64,000 nt of DNA, taken from the NCBI GenBank assembly GCA_963728895.1, contig CAVSLM010000005.1, positions 123,358 to 187,357 on the forward strand, given 5' to 3'. Under the pieces are notes generated by a model. It had not been told where the DNA came from, made no database searches, and worked only from the letters and a program-made list of their open reading frames with translations. Origin of the DNA: CAVSLM01 sp963728895. Its GTDB lineage: Bacteria; Pseudomonadota; Gammaproteobacteria; JBBQDK01. Positions 27,049 to 35,583 of the stretch are shown piece after piece. Each line of letters opens with the position of its first letter. Positions within the stretch are counted from its first letter, which is position 1. The translations under genes were made by a program, and so were the position numbers.

Positions 27049-28131
27049 GTGAAAAAGCAGCAAAAACCCGATGAACTTTCGCGTGGCATAGTAGTTGCTG
27101 AAGCTGACGCTATGGTTTCGGATCCCGCAAGCGATGACGCGCCCGTGCAGGTGACTGTGGAGGCGCCTGCGCGCCTGCATCTCGGTTTTCTCGATCTCAA
27201 CGGAGACCTCGGGCGTCGCTTCGGGAGCCTGGGCGTGACGCTCGAGGAAATCACCACGCGGGTGCATGCGAGGCACGCCGCCGAGCTTGCGATAGAGGGA
27301 CCGGGCGCGGCACGGGTGCACGACGTTGCGCAGCGCCTGCTGTCACGGCTGGGGCTGCCGACGACGGTCGCGCTACGGGTCGAGACGGCAATTCCCGAGC
27401 ATGTCGGTCTCGGTTCGGGTACCCAGCTCACGCTTGCAGTCGGCGTGGCGCTGGCCCAGCTGCATGGGTTGGCGCTGGATGCGCGCGAAGTCGCCCGCCT
27501 GCTGCAGCGCGGGGCGCGTTCGGGCATCGGCATCGGCGCATTCGAATCCGGCGGAGTACTGCTCGACGGTGGACGCGGGCGTCGCGATGAGCCGCCGCCG
27601 CTCATCGCCCGCGCCGACTTTCCCGAGCCCTGGCGGATACTGCTGATCTTCGATACCTGCGAACCAGGCATCCACGGCGCGCAGGAGGTCGCGGCGTTCC
27701 GGCGGCTGCCGCCGTTTCCCGCCGCCGACGCCGCCGCGTTGTGCCGGCTGGTGCTGATGCGGGCGCTGCCGGCGCTGTGGGAGCAGGATCTCGAAGCGTT
27801 CGGCACGGCCGTGGGCACACTGCAGCGCGTGATCGGCGATCACTTCGCGCCGACCCAGTCGGGACGTTTCGCCAGACCGGAAATCGCGGCCGTGCTGCAG
27901 TGGCTCGAGGCACAGGGGATCGCCGGTATCGGCCAGAGCTCATGGGGCCCGACTGGTTTTGCGATTTTCGGCAGTCCCGGGCAGGCCCAGCGGTTGTTGC
28001 GCGCGGCGCAGGCGCAATTTGCCGCCCACCCACGCCTCGGCTTCCAGGTGGTTCGCGCCCGCAACCACGGCGCACGGATCGCGCGGTACACTGCACTGCC
28101 CGAGCCACGTCGACTGAACGTGGCGCGCTGA
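27049..28131 (+). CDS. mptG: Beta-ribofuranosylaminobenzene 5'-phosphate synthase
   Basis: 360 residues from GTG 27049; ATG 27112 (MVSDPASDD) is an alternative closer to the family's usual N-terminus. It has RLHLGFLDLNGDLGRRFGSLG near the start and the GHMP-kinase-like VGLGSGTQLTLAVGVAL. The enzyme joins p-aminobenzoate to phosphoribosyl pyrophosphate, the first committed step of methanopterin synthesis. It sits directly upstream of mtdB. A pabB for its p-aminobenzoate substrate lies at 36.6 kb. Confidence 0.93.
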   Translation: MKKQQKPDELSRGIVVAEADAMVSDPASDDAPVQVTVEAPARLHLGFLDLNGDLGRRFGSLGVTLEEITTRVHARHAAELAIEGPGAARVHDVAQRLLSRLGLPTTVALRVETAIPEHVGLGSGTQLTLAVGVALAQLHGLALDAREVARLLQRGARSGIGIGAFESGGVLLDGGRGRRDEPPPLIARADFPEPWRILLIFDTCEPGIHGAQEVAAFRRLPPFPAADAAALCRLVLMRALPALWEQDLEAFGTAVGTLQRVIGDHFAPTQSGRFARPEIAAVLQWLEAQGIAGIGQSSWGPTGFAIFGSPGQAQRLLRAAQAQFAAHPRLGFQVVRARNHGARIARYTALPEPRRLNVAR

Positions 28132-28159
28132 GCGCCGCGCACCGGAGGGCCGAGACGAC

Positions 28160-29068
28160 ATGGAAAAAAAACCGGCGCTGCTGCATATGATCACCCCCGC
28201 CAAGAACGCCAGCCCGTTCGACGTCAACATGGCCCGCGATGCGGGCTGGGATTCGGTCTATCTCTACACCCAGGCCGAGGTCGGGGAGGTGGCGGGTCTG
28301 GTGCAGGACGCCATCTTTTCGCGCGGGCCCACCGGCGTGCGGCGCACCGGTGTCTTCCTCGGCGGGCGCGACATCGACGTCGCCATGGACATGCTCGCCG
28401 CCGCCCGGGGCGCGATGGTCCCGCCTTTCGAAGTGTCGGTGTGCGCCGATCCGAGCGGCGCATTCACCACGGCCGCGGCGCTGGTTGCGTGCGCGGAGCG
28501 CGAGCTGCACCGCCATCACCAGATCAGCCTCGACGTCTGCCGCGTCCTGGTGTTCGGTGGCAGCGGACCCGTGGGTGCCGCAGCCTCGGTGCTGGCGGCA
28601 CGCACCGGCGCCGAGGTGGTGATCGTCAGCCATCGCAGCGATGCCGGCACGCGGCGCCTGGCCGATGCCTTTGCCGAGCGCTATGGCGTGTCGCTGGATG
28701 TGGCGGACGGCAGCAGCGAGGCCAAGAAGCGCGCGCTGCTGGCGGATGCCGACGTGGTGTTCAACACCGCCAAGGCCGGGGTGCAGGTGCTGTCCGGCGA
28801 CCAGCTCGCGTATGCCACAAGGCTGAAGGTCGCGGGCGATGTCAATGCGGTGCCGCCGGCGGGCATCGAAGGGATCGGCGTCATGGACGCCGGAAAGCCG
28901 CTGCCGGCGGCCAATTCCACCGCGGTCGGGCTCGGCGCGCTCGCCATCGGCAACGTCAAGTACCAGGTCCAGCATGCGCTGCTCGGCGCCATGCTGAACA
29001 CCGAAAAGCCCCTCTACCTGGATTTTCAGCAGGCCTTCGAGCAGGCGCGCGGGTATGTTGCGAAGTGA
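28160..29068 (+). CDS. mtdB: NAD(P)-dependent methylene-tetrahydromethanopterin dehydrogenase
   Basis: 302 residues. N-terminal LLHMITPAKNASPFDVNMARDAGWD and the nucleotide-binding VLVFGGSGPVGAAASVLAARTGAEV match MtdB/MtdA. Placement between mptG and mch, and the absence of FolD-like features, favour MtdB, which uses methylene-H4MPT with NAD or NADP. It oxidises methylene-H4MPT to methenyl-H4MPT, the first redox step after Fae. It overlaps the next gene by 14 bp. Confidence 0.93.
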   Translation: MEKKPALLHMITPAKNASPFDVNMARDAGWDSVYLYTQAEVGEVAGLVQDAIFSRGPTGVRRTGVFLGGRDIDVAMDMLAAARGAMVPPFEVSVCADPSGAFTTAAALVACAERELHRHHQISLDVCRVLVFGGSGPVGAAASVLAARTGAEVVIVSHRSDAGTRRLADAFAERYGVSLDVADGSSEAKKRALLADADVVFNTAKAGVQVLSGDQLAYATRLKVAGDVNAVPPAGIEGIGVMDAGKPLPAANSTAVGLGALAIGNVKYQVQHALLGAMLNTEKPLYLDFQQAFEQARGYVAK

Positions 29069-30206
29069 CTGGCCGTTCCTGATCGTGGCCTCGTCCGCGC
29101 GCCTGCTGGCGCGCTCGGCGGTGCGCACCGGCCTGCCGGTGGTGGCGCTGGATGCGTTCGGCGATGCCGACACGCGCGCCTGCGTGGACGCATGGCGCGG
29201 CGTGGGCGCTGCCATGGGCGAGCTCGATGCGGCGCGTGTACTGGAGGCTGCCGATGAGCTGTGCCCGCCCGGGCGCTGCGGCGGTGTGGTGTACGGTGCG
29301 GGACTGGAGCACTGCCCGGACGTGCTGGCACAGCTGGCGCGCGGCAGGACGCTGTACGGCAACGATGCCGGCACCGTCGCCTTGCTGAAATCGCCGCGCG
29401 TGTTCTTCGACCTCCTGGTCGATCTCGATATCGCCCATCCGGAAGTTTCGCTCTCGGCACCCCGGGAGCCGCGGGGCTGGCTCGCCAAGCGTGTCGGCGG
29501 CTGCGGCGGCACCCACATCCGTCCTGCACAGCCACCGCCCGAGGAGTCCGGGTTCTATTATCAGCGCCGGGTCGACGGTCGCTCGATGTCGGCGCTGTTC
29601 CTCGCCAACGGGCACGAGGCCGACCTGCTCGGCTTCAACGAGCAGTGGAGCAGCACCCACGCGCCGCAGGGCAGCTACTGGTACGGCGGGGCGGTAAGCG
29701 GTGCACACCTGAGTCCCGCGGTGCGCCGGCAGGTGCTGCATGCGGTGCAGGCGCTCACGGTGGTGCTGGGCCTGCGCGGGATGAACAGCCTGGATTTCAT
29801 TGCCGCGGGCGAGCGCATGCTGGTGCTGGAGGTCAATCCGCGACCGAGCGCCACCTGCGATCTGTACGAGCGCCAGCTGGCGCGCACGGTATTCGAGCTG
29901 CACGTGCGCGCCTGCCGTGGCGAGCGCGCCGTCTACCGCCGGCGCTGGGGACGGCTGCACGGGCACGCCATCCTCTACGCCCGCGATCCGCTGCGGGTCG
30001 CGGAGGGCATCGACTGGCCGGCGTGGTGCAGCGACCGGCCGCTGGCGCATACCCACATCGAGCGCGGCGCGCCGGTGTGCACCGTGCACGCCTGCGGTCG
30101 CAGCGTGCCCGCATTGCGCCGGCTGCTGGACGATCGCGCCGAGCGCATGTGGGCAACGGTGGGCGCCACGGCGGGTGCCGGGCGCCGGGTTCTGGGAGTG
30201 GTGTAG
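29055..30206 (+). CDS. ATP-grasp protein of the methanopterin island
   Basis: 383 residues with an ATP-grasp architecture: GYGNDAGTVALLKSPRVFF-like entry (as YGNDAGTVALLKSP), GGCGGTHIRPAQ, YYQRRVDGRSMSALFLANG, and the metal-binding LVLEVNPRPSATCDLYER. It lies between mtdB (14-bp overlap) and mch (2-bp gap), matching the position of an ATP-grasp gene in methylotroph clusters. Such proteins form amide or similar bonds to carboxylates; a step in cofactor assembly is likely but the substrate is unknown. Confidence 0.8.
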   Translation: MLRSDWPFLIVASSARLLARSAVRTGLPVVALDAFGDADTRACVDAWRGVGAAMGELDAARVLEAADELCPPGRCGGVVYGAGLEHCPDVLAQLARGRTLYGNDAGTVALLKSPRVFFDLLVDLDIAHPEVSLSAPREPRGWLAKRVGGCGGTHIRPAQPPPEESGFYYQRRVDGRSMSALFLANGHEADLLGFNEQWSSTHAPQGSYWYGGAVSGAHLSPAVRRQVLHAVQALTVVLGLRGMNSLDFIAAGERMLVLEVNPRPSATCDLYERQLARTVFELHVRACRGERAVYRRRWGRLHGHAILYARDPLRVAEGIDWPAWCSDRPLAHTHIERGAPVCTVHACGRSVPALRRLLDDRAERMWATVGATAGAGRRVLGVV

Positions 30207-30208
30207 CG

Positions 30209-31201
30209 GTGGAACAGGTTGCGGAACGGCCGGGCGGGGTCGGGGTGAACCGACGCACCGCGACGCTGGTCGAGGCGCTGGTGACCGACGCCCAGCTGCT
30301 GCGTCTGGGGGTGGATCGGCTGGAAAACGGCTGTCTGCTGGTGGATGCCGGCATCGACGCCGAGGGCGGACTGGAAGCCGGACGGCGCATCGCCGAGATC
30401 TGCATGGGCGGGCTGGGTCGCGTGCGCCTCGCCGCGGGCGGTGCTTTCGCGCGCTGGCCCTGGCAGGTCGATGTCTACAGTCACGATCCGGTGCTCGCCT
30501 GCCTCGGCAGCCAATACGCCGGCTGGAGCCTCGTTCACGGCGAGGGCAAGGGCGCGTTCCGCGCCCTGGGCTCGGGCGCCGGACGCATCCTCGCGCGCAA
30601 GGAGCCGCTGTTCGCCGAGCTGCCCTATCACGATGAGTCCGACACCACCAGCCTGGTGCTGGAAGTGGACCAGCGCCCGCCGCTGGCGCTCACCGAAAAG
30701 GTGGCGCGCGACTGCGGCGTCGATGTCGAGGACCTTTCGCTGATCCTCACCCCTACGCGCAGCCTGGCAGGCACCGTGCAGATCGTCGCGCGCGTGCTGG
30801 AGGTGGCGCTGCACAAGGCCCATACGCTGCAGTTTCCGCTGGCGCAGATCATCGACGGTGCCGGCACCGCACCGCTGCCGCCGCCGGCGCCGGATTTCAT
30901 CTCCGGCATGGGCCGCACCAATGACGCCATCCTCTACGGCGGCCAGGTGCAGCTCTACGTGCGCGGCAGCGACGAAGACGCACAGGCGCTCGCCGAGCAG
31001 CTGCCGAGCCGCGCGTCGCGCGATTACGGGCGCCCGTTCGCCGAGGTGTTCAAGCACTATCAGTACGATTTCTTCCAGATCGATCCGCTGCTGTTCAGTC
31101 CTGCCGTGGTCACCGTCACCTGCCTCGACAGCGGCGCGAGCTTCCATGCCGGGCAGCCGGACGCTGCGATCCTCGACGCATCCTTCGGGAGCCGCAGGTG
31201 A
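30209..31201 (+). CDS. mch: Methenyltetrahydromethanopterin cyclohydrolase
   Basis: GTG 30209 gives 330 residues. Typical Mch segments are GGLEAGRRIAEICMGGLG, VDVYSHDPVLACLGSQYAGW, GSGAGRILARKEPLF, HKAHTLQFPL and GRTNDAILYGG. It hydrolyses methenyl-H4MPT to formyl-H4MPT, the substrate of FhcD. It overlaps the next gene by 4 bp (GTGAGC region). Confidence 0.95.
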   Translation: MEQVAERPGGVGVNRRTATLVEALVTDAQLLRLGVDRLENGCLLVDAGIDAEGGLEAGRRIAEICMGGLGRVRLAAGGAFARWPWQVDVYSHDPVLACLGSQYAGWSLVHGEGKGAFRALGSGAGRILARKEPLFAELPYHDESDTTSLVLEVDQRPPLALTEKVARDCGVDVEDLSLILTPTRSLAGTVQIVARVLEVALHKAHTLQFPLAQIIDGAGTAPLPPPAPDFISGMGRTNDAILYGGQVQLYVRGSDEDAQALAEQLPSRASRDYGRPFAEVFKHYQYDFFQIDPLLFSPAVVTVTCLDSGASFHAGQPDAAILDASFGSRR

Positions 31202-32112
31202 GCACGCGCATCGCGGTGTTCACCGACGACCCCGGCTGGCACGGGGCGCGGCTGCGCGAAGCGTTCGAGGCGCATGGCTGCGAAGCACTCTACGTCTCGC
31301 TCACCCAGTGCGGCTTCGACCTGCAGGGCGCGGGCCCTGGCCTGCGCATCCCGGGCTTCGAGGCGGCGCTGCCGGATGGGGCCTTCGTCCGCGGTGTGCC
31401 GGGCGGCACGCTGGAGCAGGTGGTGACCTGTCTCGACGTGCTGCATGCCCTGCAGGCGCTCGGCATACCCGTGTACAACGAGGCGCGCGCCATCGAGCGC
31501 AGCGTCGACAAGGCCATGACCAGCTTCCTGCTGCAACGTGCCGGGCTTGCCGTGCCGGCGACCTGGGTGGTAAGCGATGCCGCACAGGCGCACGCCGTGT
31601 GGCAGCACGAGCGCTTGGCGGGACGCGAGCTGGTGGTGAAGCCGCTGTTCGGTTCGCAGGGCGAAGGCCTGCTGCGCCTCGCGGGAACGGACGAGCTTCC
31701 GCCGCCGGAGGCCTGCGCCGGGGTGTACTACCTGCAGCAGTTCGTGGGCGGCGCCGGGGCACCCCACGACTGGCGGGTGTTCGTGGTGAACGGTCGCGCC
31801 ATTGCCTGTATGCAGCGCCGAGGTCTTACCTGGATCAACAACGTGGCCCAGGGAGGGGTTTGTCTCGCCGCACCGCTCGACCGGGAGCTCGCCGATCTCG
31901 CGGAAGCGGCGTCGCAGGCGCTCGACATGGACTATTGCGGCGTGGACCTGATCCGCGACGCCCAAGGCCGCCTGCTGGTGCTGGAGGTCAACAGCATCCC
32001 GGCGTGGAAGGGTCTGCAGGGCGTGTGCGGCGTGGATATCGCGCGCCGTCTGGTCGAGGACTTCCTCGCCCGACACCTGCTGCGCCCCGGCATCGAGGCC
32101 GTCGGCACATGA
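31198..32112 (+). CDS. RimK-type ATP-grasp ligase (orf5-like, possible methanopterin glutamate ligase)
   Basis: 304 residues. RimK-like ATP-grasp features are YNEARAIERSVDKAMTSFLL, ELVVKPLFGSQGEGLLRL, YYLQQFVGG and LLVLEVNSIPAWKGLQ. The archaeal relatives MptN/CofF add glutamate to H4MPT or coenzyme F420. Its place between mch and an orf7-like gene just before fae equals the mch-orf5-orf7-fae order described in Methylobacterium. A role as a ligase in dephospho-H4MPT or methylofuran finishing is inferred. Confidence 0.82.
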   Translation: MSTRIAVFTDDPGWHGARLREAFEAHGCEALYVSLTQCGFDLQGAGPGLRIPGFEAALPDGAFVRGVPGGTLEQVVTCLDVLHALQALGIPVYNEARAIERSVDKAMTSFLLQRAGLAVPATWVVSDAAQAHAVWQHERLAGRELVVKPLFGSQGEGLLRLAGTDELPPPEACAGVYYLQQFVGGAGAPHDWRVFVVNGRAIACMQRRGLTWINNVAQGGVCLAAPLDRELADLAEAASQALDMDYCGVDLIRDAQGRLLVLEVNSIPAWKGLQGVCGVDIARRLVEDFLARHLLRPGIEAVGT

Positions 32113-33059
32113 GGTGGCCGTGGCGCAATCCCTGTACCGGGCGTCCTGCCAGTGTCGCCGAGGCGACGCGCTGCGCCTGCCTGATCGAGCTCGATGCGCT
32201 GAAGCCCGGCAACGTCAGCGTGCACTCGCCCGGGCACGACATGTCCGTCGAGGACTTCGTCGCCAGCGCCGACGCCATCGCCCCGCTGCTGGCCGACCCT
32301 GCGCTCGGCGTTGGCGAACGCATACTCGCCGCCGTGGAGGCGACCTGGGCGCGCGTCGCCTGCAATACCAATCTCGGCATCGTGCTGCTGTGCGCACCGC
32401 TCGCAGCCGCGGCGCTGGATCCGCAGGGCGAGTCGCTGTCGCAGGCGCTGCGCCGCGTGCTGCGCGGCCTCGACCAGCGCGATGCGCAGCTCGCGTTTCG
32501 CGCCATCCGGCTCGCAGCCCCCGCGGGGCTCGGCCGCAGCCCCGTGCACGACGTGCAGCAGACCTGCCCTCAGGTGACGCTGCGCGAAGCCATGTGCACC
32601 GCCGAGGGCTGGGACCGCATCGCCTGGCAGTACGCGCACGACTACGAGGACGTGTTCGATTTCGCTGTGCCGCGCGCACGCGTGCTGAACGCCCGTTGGG
32701 GAAGCCTGGAGTGGGCGGCGAGCGGCGTGTACCTGGGCCTGTTGGCACGTTTTCCCGATTCGCACATCGAGCGCAAGTACGGAACGCATCTGGCCGGCGA
32801 GGTGACCGCGCGCGCCGCGCAGCTCGATTCGGCGCTGATCCGGCGGCAGCGGCCGGAAGCGCTCAGCGGACCCTTGCGCGAGTTCGACAAGGAGCTCAAA
32901 CGTCGGGGGATCAACCCGGGGACGACCGCCGACCTGACGGTGGCGGCCCTGCTGGCCGCGGGCCTGGAGGATTTGCTCGCATACGAAGCGGAAGTCGTTT
33001 CAAACCGCGGGACGAAACCCGGATTCGGTTTTCTGACCGCAATCCCTAGAGCAACTTGA
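32109..33059 (+). CDS. CitG/MdcB-like triphosphoribosyl-dephospho-CoA synthase homolog (orf7-like)
   Basis: 316 residues from ATG 32109, overlapping the previous stop by ATGA. CitG-family features are LIELDALKPGNVSVHSPGHDM, NTNLGIVLLCAPLA and DSHIERKYGTHLA. CitG proteins transfer phosphoribosyl groups, but no citrate lyase is present here. Methylotrophs carry this homolog next to fae, so a role in pterin or furan cofactor side-chain assembly is inferred. The mechanism in this pathway is not established. Confidence 0.8.
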   Translation: MRWPWRNPCTGRPASVAEATRCACLIELDALKPGNVSVHSPGHDMSVEDFVASADAIAPLLADPALGVGERILAAVEATWARVACNTNLGIVLLCAPLAAAALDPQGESLSQALRRVLRGLDQRDAQLAFRAIRLAAPAGLGRSPVHDVQQTCPQVTLREAMCTAEGWDRIAWQYAHDYEDVFDFAVPRARVLNARWGSLEWAASGVYLGLLARFPDSHIERKYGTHLAGEVTARAAQLDSALIRRQRPEALSGPLREFDKELKRRGINPGTTADLTVAALLAAGLEDLLAYEAEVVSNRGTKPGFGFLTAIPRAT

Positions 33060-33075
33060 GAGAGGAGATGTGCGA

Positions 33076-33588
33076 ATGGGCAAGATCAACAAGGTCATGG
33101 TGGGCGAGGCGCTGGTGGGTGAGGGTAATGAAGTTGCGCATATCGACCTGATCATCGGCCCGCGCGGAAGTGCCGCAGAAACCGCATTCTGCCAGACGCT
33201 CACCAACCAGAAGGAAGGCGTCAATGGTCTGCTGGCGGTGGTGACCCCGAACCTGATGGTGAAGCCGGCCACGGTGATGTTCAACAAAGTGACCATCAAG
33301 GGCGCGAAGCAGGCGGTGCAGATGTTCGGCCCGGCCCAGCGCGCAGTGGCCATGGCAGTCGCCGACTGCGTCGAGGACGGCACCATCCCGGCGGATGAGG
33401 CCGACGATCTGTTCGTCTGCGTGGGCGTGTTCATCCACTGGGAAGCCGCCGACGACAACAAGATCCAGGATTACAACTACGAGGCCACCAAGCTTTCCAT
33501 CCAGCGTGCGGTGGCAGGCAAGCCGACGGCCCGCGAAGTGGTCTCCGACAAGGCAGGCACCAAGCATCCGTTTGCAGCACACGCTTGA
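33076..33588 (+). CDS. fae: Formaldehyde-activating enzyme
   Basis: ATG 33076 lies behind GAGAGGAGA; a GTG two codons upstream is less likely. The 170-residue product carries the classic sequence VGEALVGEGNEVAHIDLIIG with the active-site His, and MVKPATVMFNKVTIK. Fae speeds condensation of formaldehyde with H4MPT and is usually among the most abundant methylotroph proteins. It takes formaldehyde made by MtoX or other enzymes into the Mtd-Mch-Fhc route. Closing the mtdB-mch-orf5-orf7-fae string supports the assignment. Confidence 0.97.
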   Translation: MGKINKVMVGEALVGEGNEVAHIDLIIGPRGSAAETAFCQTLTNQKEGVNGLLAVVTPNLMVKPATVMFNKVTIKGAKQAVQMFGPAQRAVAMAVADCVEDGTIPADEADDLFVCVGVFIHWEAADDNKIQDYNYEATKLSIQRAVAGKPTAREVVSDKAGTKHPFAAHA

Positions 33589-33682
33589 GCGACAGTACGC
33601 GGGGCTCCCGGTTCGCCGGGGCCCTGCCGTCTGCGCGAGGCGCCGGTGGGACCCGGCGGCAACAGCCGGAGAGGAGGCCTTG

Positions 33683-33835
33683 ATGTCAGATGATTACCGC
33701 CAGGCAAGTGCTTCGGCATGTGGCGGCGTCCGGTGGGGGGATCGCGCAGGCTCGACGCAGGTTCGCAGCCGGGCAAAGCGCCGTTTCCCACGACCGGTAC
33801 CGTTCCCTGCGCAAGGCACCGCCGGAACCGACTGA
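33683..33835 (+). CDS. Possible 50-residue small protein, unknown
   Basis: A strong GGAGAGGAGG site stands 5 nt before ATG 33683, followed by a short frame (MSDDYRQASASACGGVRWG). The Arg/Pro-rich second half looks more like chance coding in GC-rich DNA than a folded protein. It sits in the 280-bp gap between fae and the HisA-like gene. No family is recognised. Confidence 0.25.
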   Translation: MSDDYRQASASACGGVRWGDRAGSTQVRSRAKRRFPRPVPFPAQGTAGTD

Positions 33836-33869
33836 TTCGGCATGCGGCAGGGGCTGCGCGGGGCGTGCC

Positions 33870-34571
33870 CTAGGTGGCCCCGAAAGCGGCGAGATCGATA
33901 CCCGATACGCTGCCGTCGTGCAATGCACTGGCGAGCAGGACACCTTGCACCCCGAGACGCTGCAGCGTTTCGAGATCCTCACGGCCGCGAACTCCGCCGG
34001 CCGCGTAGAGCGCAACACGCGGCGCGCGGGCACGCAGCTGCGCGAGCCTTGCCAGGTCCGGACCGCGCGCCATTCCCACCCGTGCCAGGGACATGGCGAT
34101 CACTCGCCGCGGCCACAGGCCAGGTTGCGCGAGCAGCTCCGGCGGGCCGACGAACCCGCTTTCCGTGAAATCGAGCGACAGGACAGGGTCGAAGCCGGGC
34201 GGCGGCGAGCGCAGCACGTCGAGGTCGGTCAGCGACTCGCTGCCAAGCACGGCGCTGCCGAGGCTGCGTGCCATCCAGCGCGCGCAGTCCGCGCCATCGG
34301 CGAGCCCGCTGTCCACCCACAGCGTGAGGTCCGGGTGGCGATTGCGGACCGCGGCGAGCGTTGTCGAGTGCTCGCCGCAGCCGCGTATGGCGTCGAGGTC
34401 GGCCACATAGAGCACCGGGAAGGGGTGCAGGGCGAGCAGTGCGCCGACCACGTCCAGCGGATCGGCGGAGCGGCACAGCCGGCTTGGGCGCGGGGCATAT
34501 TGATCGCGGCGGCCGGCGCGCGCATGAACCACTTGCGCGCCCATGAGATCGAGTACGGGCAGGACTAGCAA
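33870..34571 (-). CDS. HisA/HisF-like TIM-barrel protein of the methanopterin island
   Basis: 233 residues if started at TTG 34571 (LLVLPVLDLMGAQVVHARAG); ATG 34544 is a shorter option. It shows HisA-like beta-alpha units: PVLYVADLDAIRG, VLSLDFTESG and a C-terminal VALYAAGGVRGREDLETL with GVQGVLLASALHDG, which recall phosphate-binding loops of phosphoribosyl isomerases. Methylotroph islands carry such HisA-related genes, with no proven reaction. It is placed head to head with the mfnD-like gene, the two start codons only about 10 bp apart. Confidence 0.72.
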   Translation of the reverse strand: MLVLPVLDLMGAQVVHARAGRRDQYAPRPSRLCRSADPLDVVGALLALHPFPVLYVADLDAIRGCGEHSTTLAAVRNRHPDLTLWVDSGLADGADCARWMARSLGSAVLGSESLTDLDVLRSPPPGFDPVLSLDFTESGFVGPPELLAQPGLWPRRVIAMSLARVGMARGPDLARLAQLRARAPRVALYAAGGVRGREDLETLQRLGVQGVLLASALHDGSVSGIDLAAFGAT

Positions 34572-34581
34572 GGACGGATGT

Positions 34582-35583
34582 ATGCGTATCTTTGCGCTGG
34601 AGTATATCACCGGCGGGGCGCTGGCCGAGCAGCCGCTGCCGCCGCGGCTGCTGCACGAGGCGCAGATCATGATCGGTGCGCTGGTGCGCGACCTGGCCGC
34701 GGTGCCGGGCGCGGAGCTGCTGGTTGCGCGCGACGCGCGGCTCGCGCCGTTGCCGGGTGTCGTGCACACCTGCTGTTCGCGCGGCGGCGAGGATCTCTGG
34801 CAGTTGTGGGGCTCGTGCCTGAAAGGCTGCGATGCGTTGTGGCCGCTGGCACCGGAGACCGGCGGCACGCTGGAGCGCCTGAGCCGCATGGCCCTGGACG
34901 CCGGGCGCGCGCTGATCGGCAGCGCCCCCGAGGCCGTCGCCCTGACTGCGAGCAAGCTGCGCACGGTGCAGCGCCTGCAGCGCGCCGGCGTGCGCGTGGT
35001 GCCGACTTATGCCGCCGGCGAGCCGATTCCGGCGGTGCAGGGGCGCTGGGTGCTGAAGCCCGACGACGGGGTGGGTTGCGAGGGCGTGCGCCTCTTCGAA
35101 GATCTGCATACGCTGCTGCGGGTGCTGCGCTCCGGCGATACGCTTGCCGGGCAGGTGGTGCAGCCGTACATGGCCGGTGTGCCGGCCAGCCTCTCGGTAC
35201 TGTGCAGCAACGGATCAGCGCGGCTGTTGAGCGCCAACCTGCAGCACGTCGTCGAGGTCGAGGGCACGCTGCAGCTGCGCGGGGTGAGCGTCAACGGCTT
35301 TGTCGATCGGCGCTGGGACTGTGCGCGGCTCGCGCAGTCCGTGGTCCAGGCGCTGCCGGGACTGTTCGGCTACGTGGGCATCGATTTCGTGGCGACCCCC
35401 GCCGGACCGCTGGTGCTGGAGGTCAACCCGCGCCTGTCGGTATCCTACGCCGGCCTGCACGAGGCCCTGGGGGTCAACCCGGCAGGGCTGGTGCTGGAGC
35501 TGGTGCGCACCGGGTGCCTGCCGGGCGCGCGCTGCCGGCGGCGCCGTGTGGACGTGGAGCTGGAGAGTGGACATGTCGCCTGA
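34582..35583 (+). CDS. mfnD: ATP-grasp protein, MfnD-like (tyramine-glutamate ligase candidate)
   Basis: 333 residues from ATG 34582, preceded by AAGGAC. It starts MRIFALEYITGG, like MfnD-type proteins, and has LTASKLRTVQRLQRAGVRVVP, WVLKPDDGVGCEGVRLF, and LVLEVNPRLSVSYAGLHEALG. MfnD attaches glutamate to tyramine in methanofuran synthesis. Downstream mfnF-, pabB- and mfnE-like genes overlap in one operon, supporting a methylofuran role. The precise substrate in bacteria is inferred. Confidence 0.75.
   Translation: MRIFALEYITGGALAEQPLPPRLLHEAQIMIGALVRDLAAVPGAELLVARDARLAPLPGVVHTCCSRGGEDLWQLWGSCLKGCDALWPLAPETGGTLERLSRMALDAGRALIGSAPEAVALTASKLRTVQRLQRAGVRVVPTYAAGEPIPAVQGRWVLKPDDGVGCEGVRLFEDLHTLLRVLRSGDTLAGQVVQPYMAGVPASLSVLCSNGSARLLSANLQHVVEVEGTLQLRGVSVNGFVDRRWDCARLAQSVVQALPGLFGYVGIDFVATPAGPLVLEVNPRLSVSYAGLHEALGVNPAGLVLELVRTGCLPGARCRRRRVDVELESGHVA

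Noticed and set aside
28160..29068. mtdB considered as MtdA or FolD
   Set aside because: Neighbouring mptG, mch and fae and the N-terminal sequence favour the H4MPT-specific MtdB.
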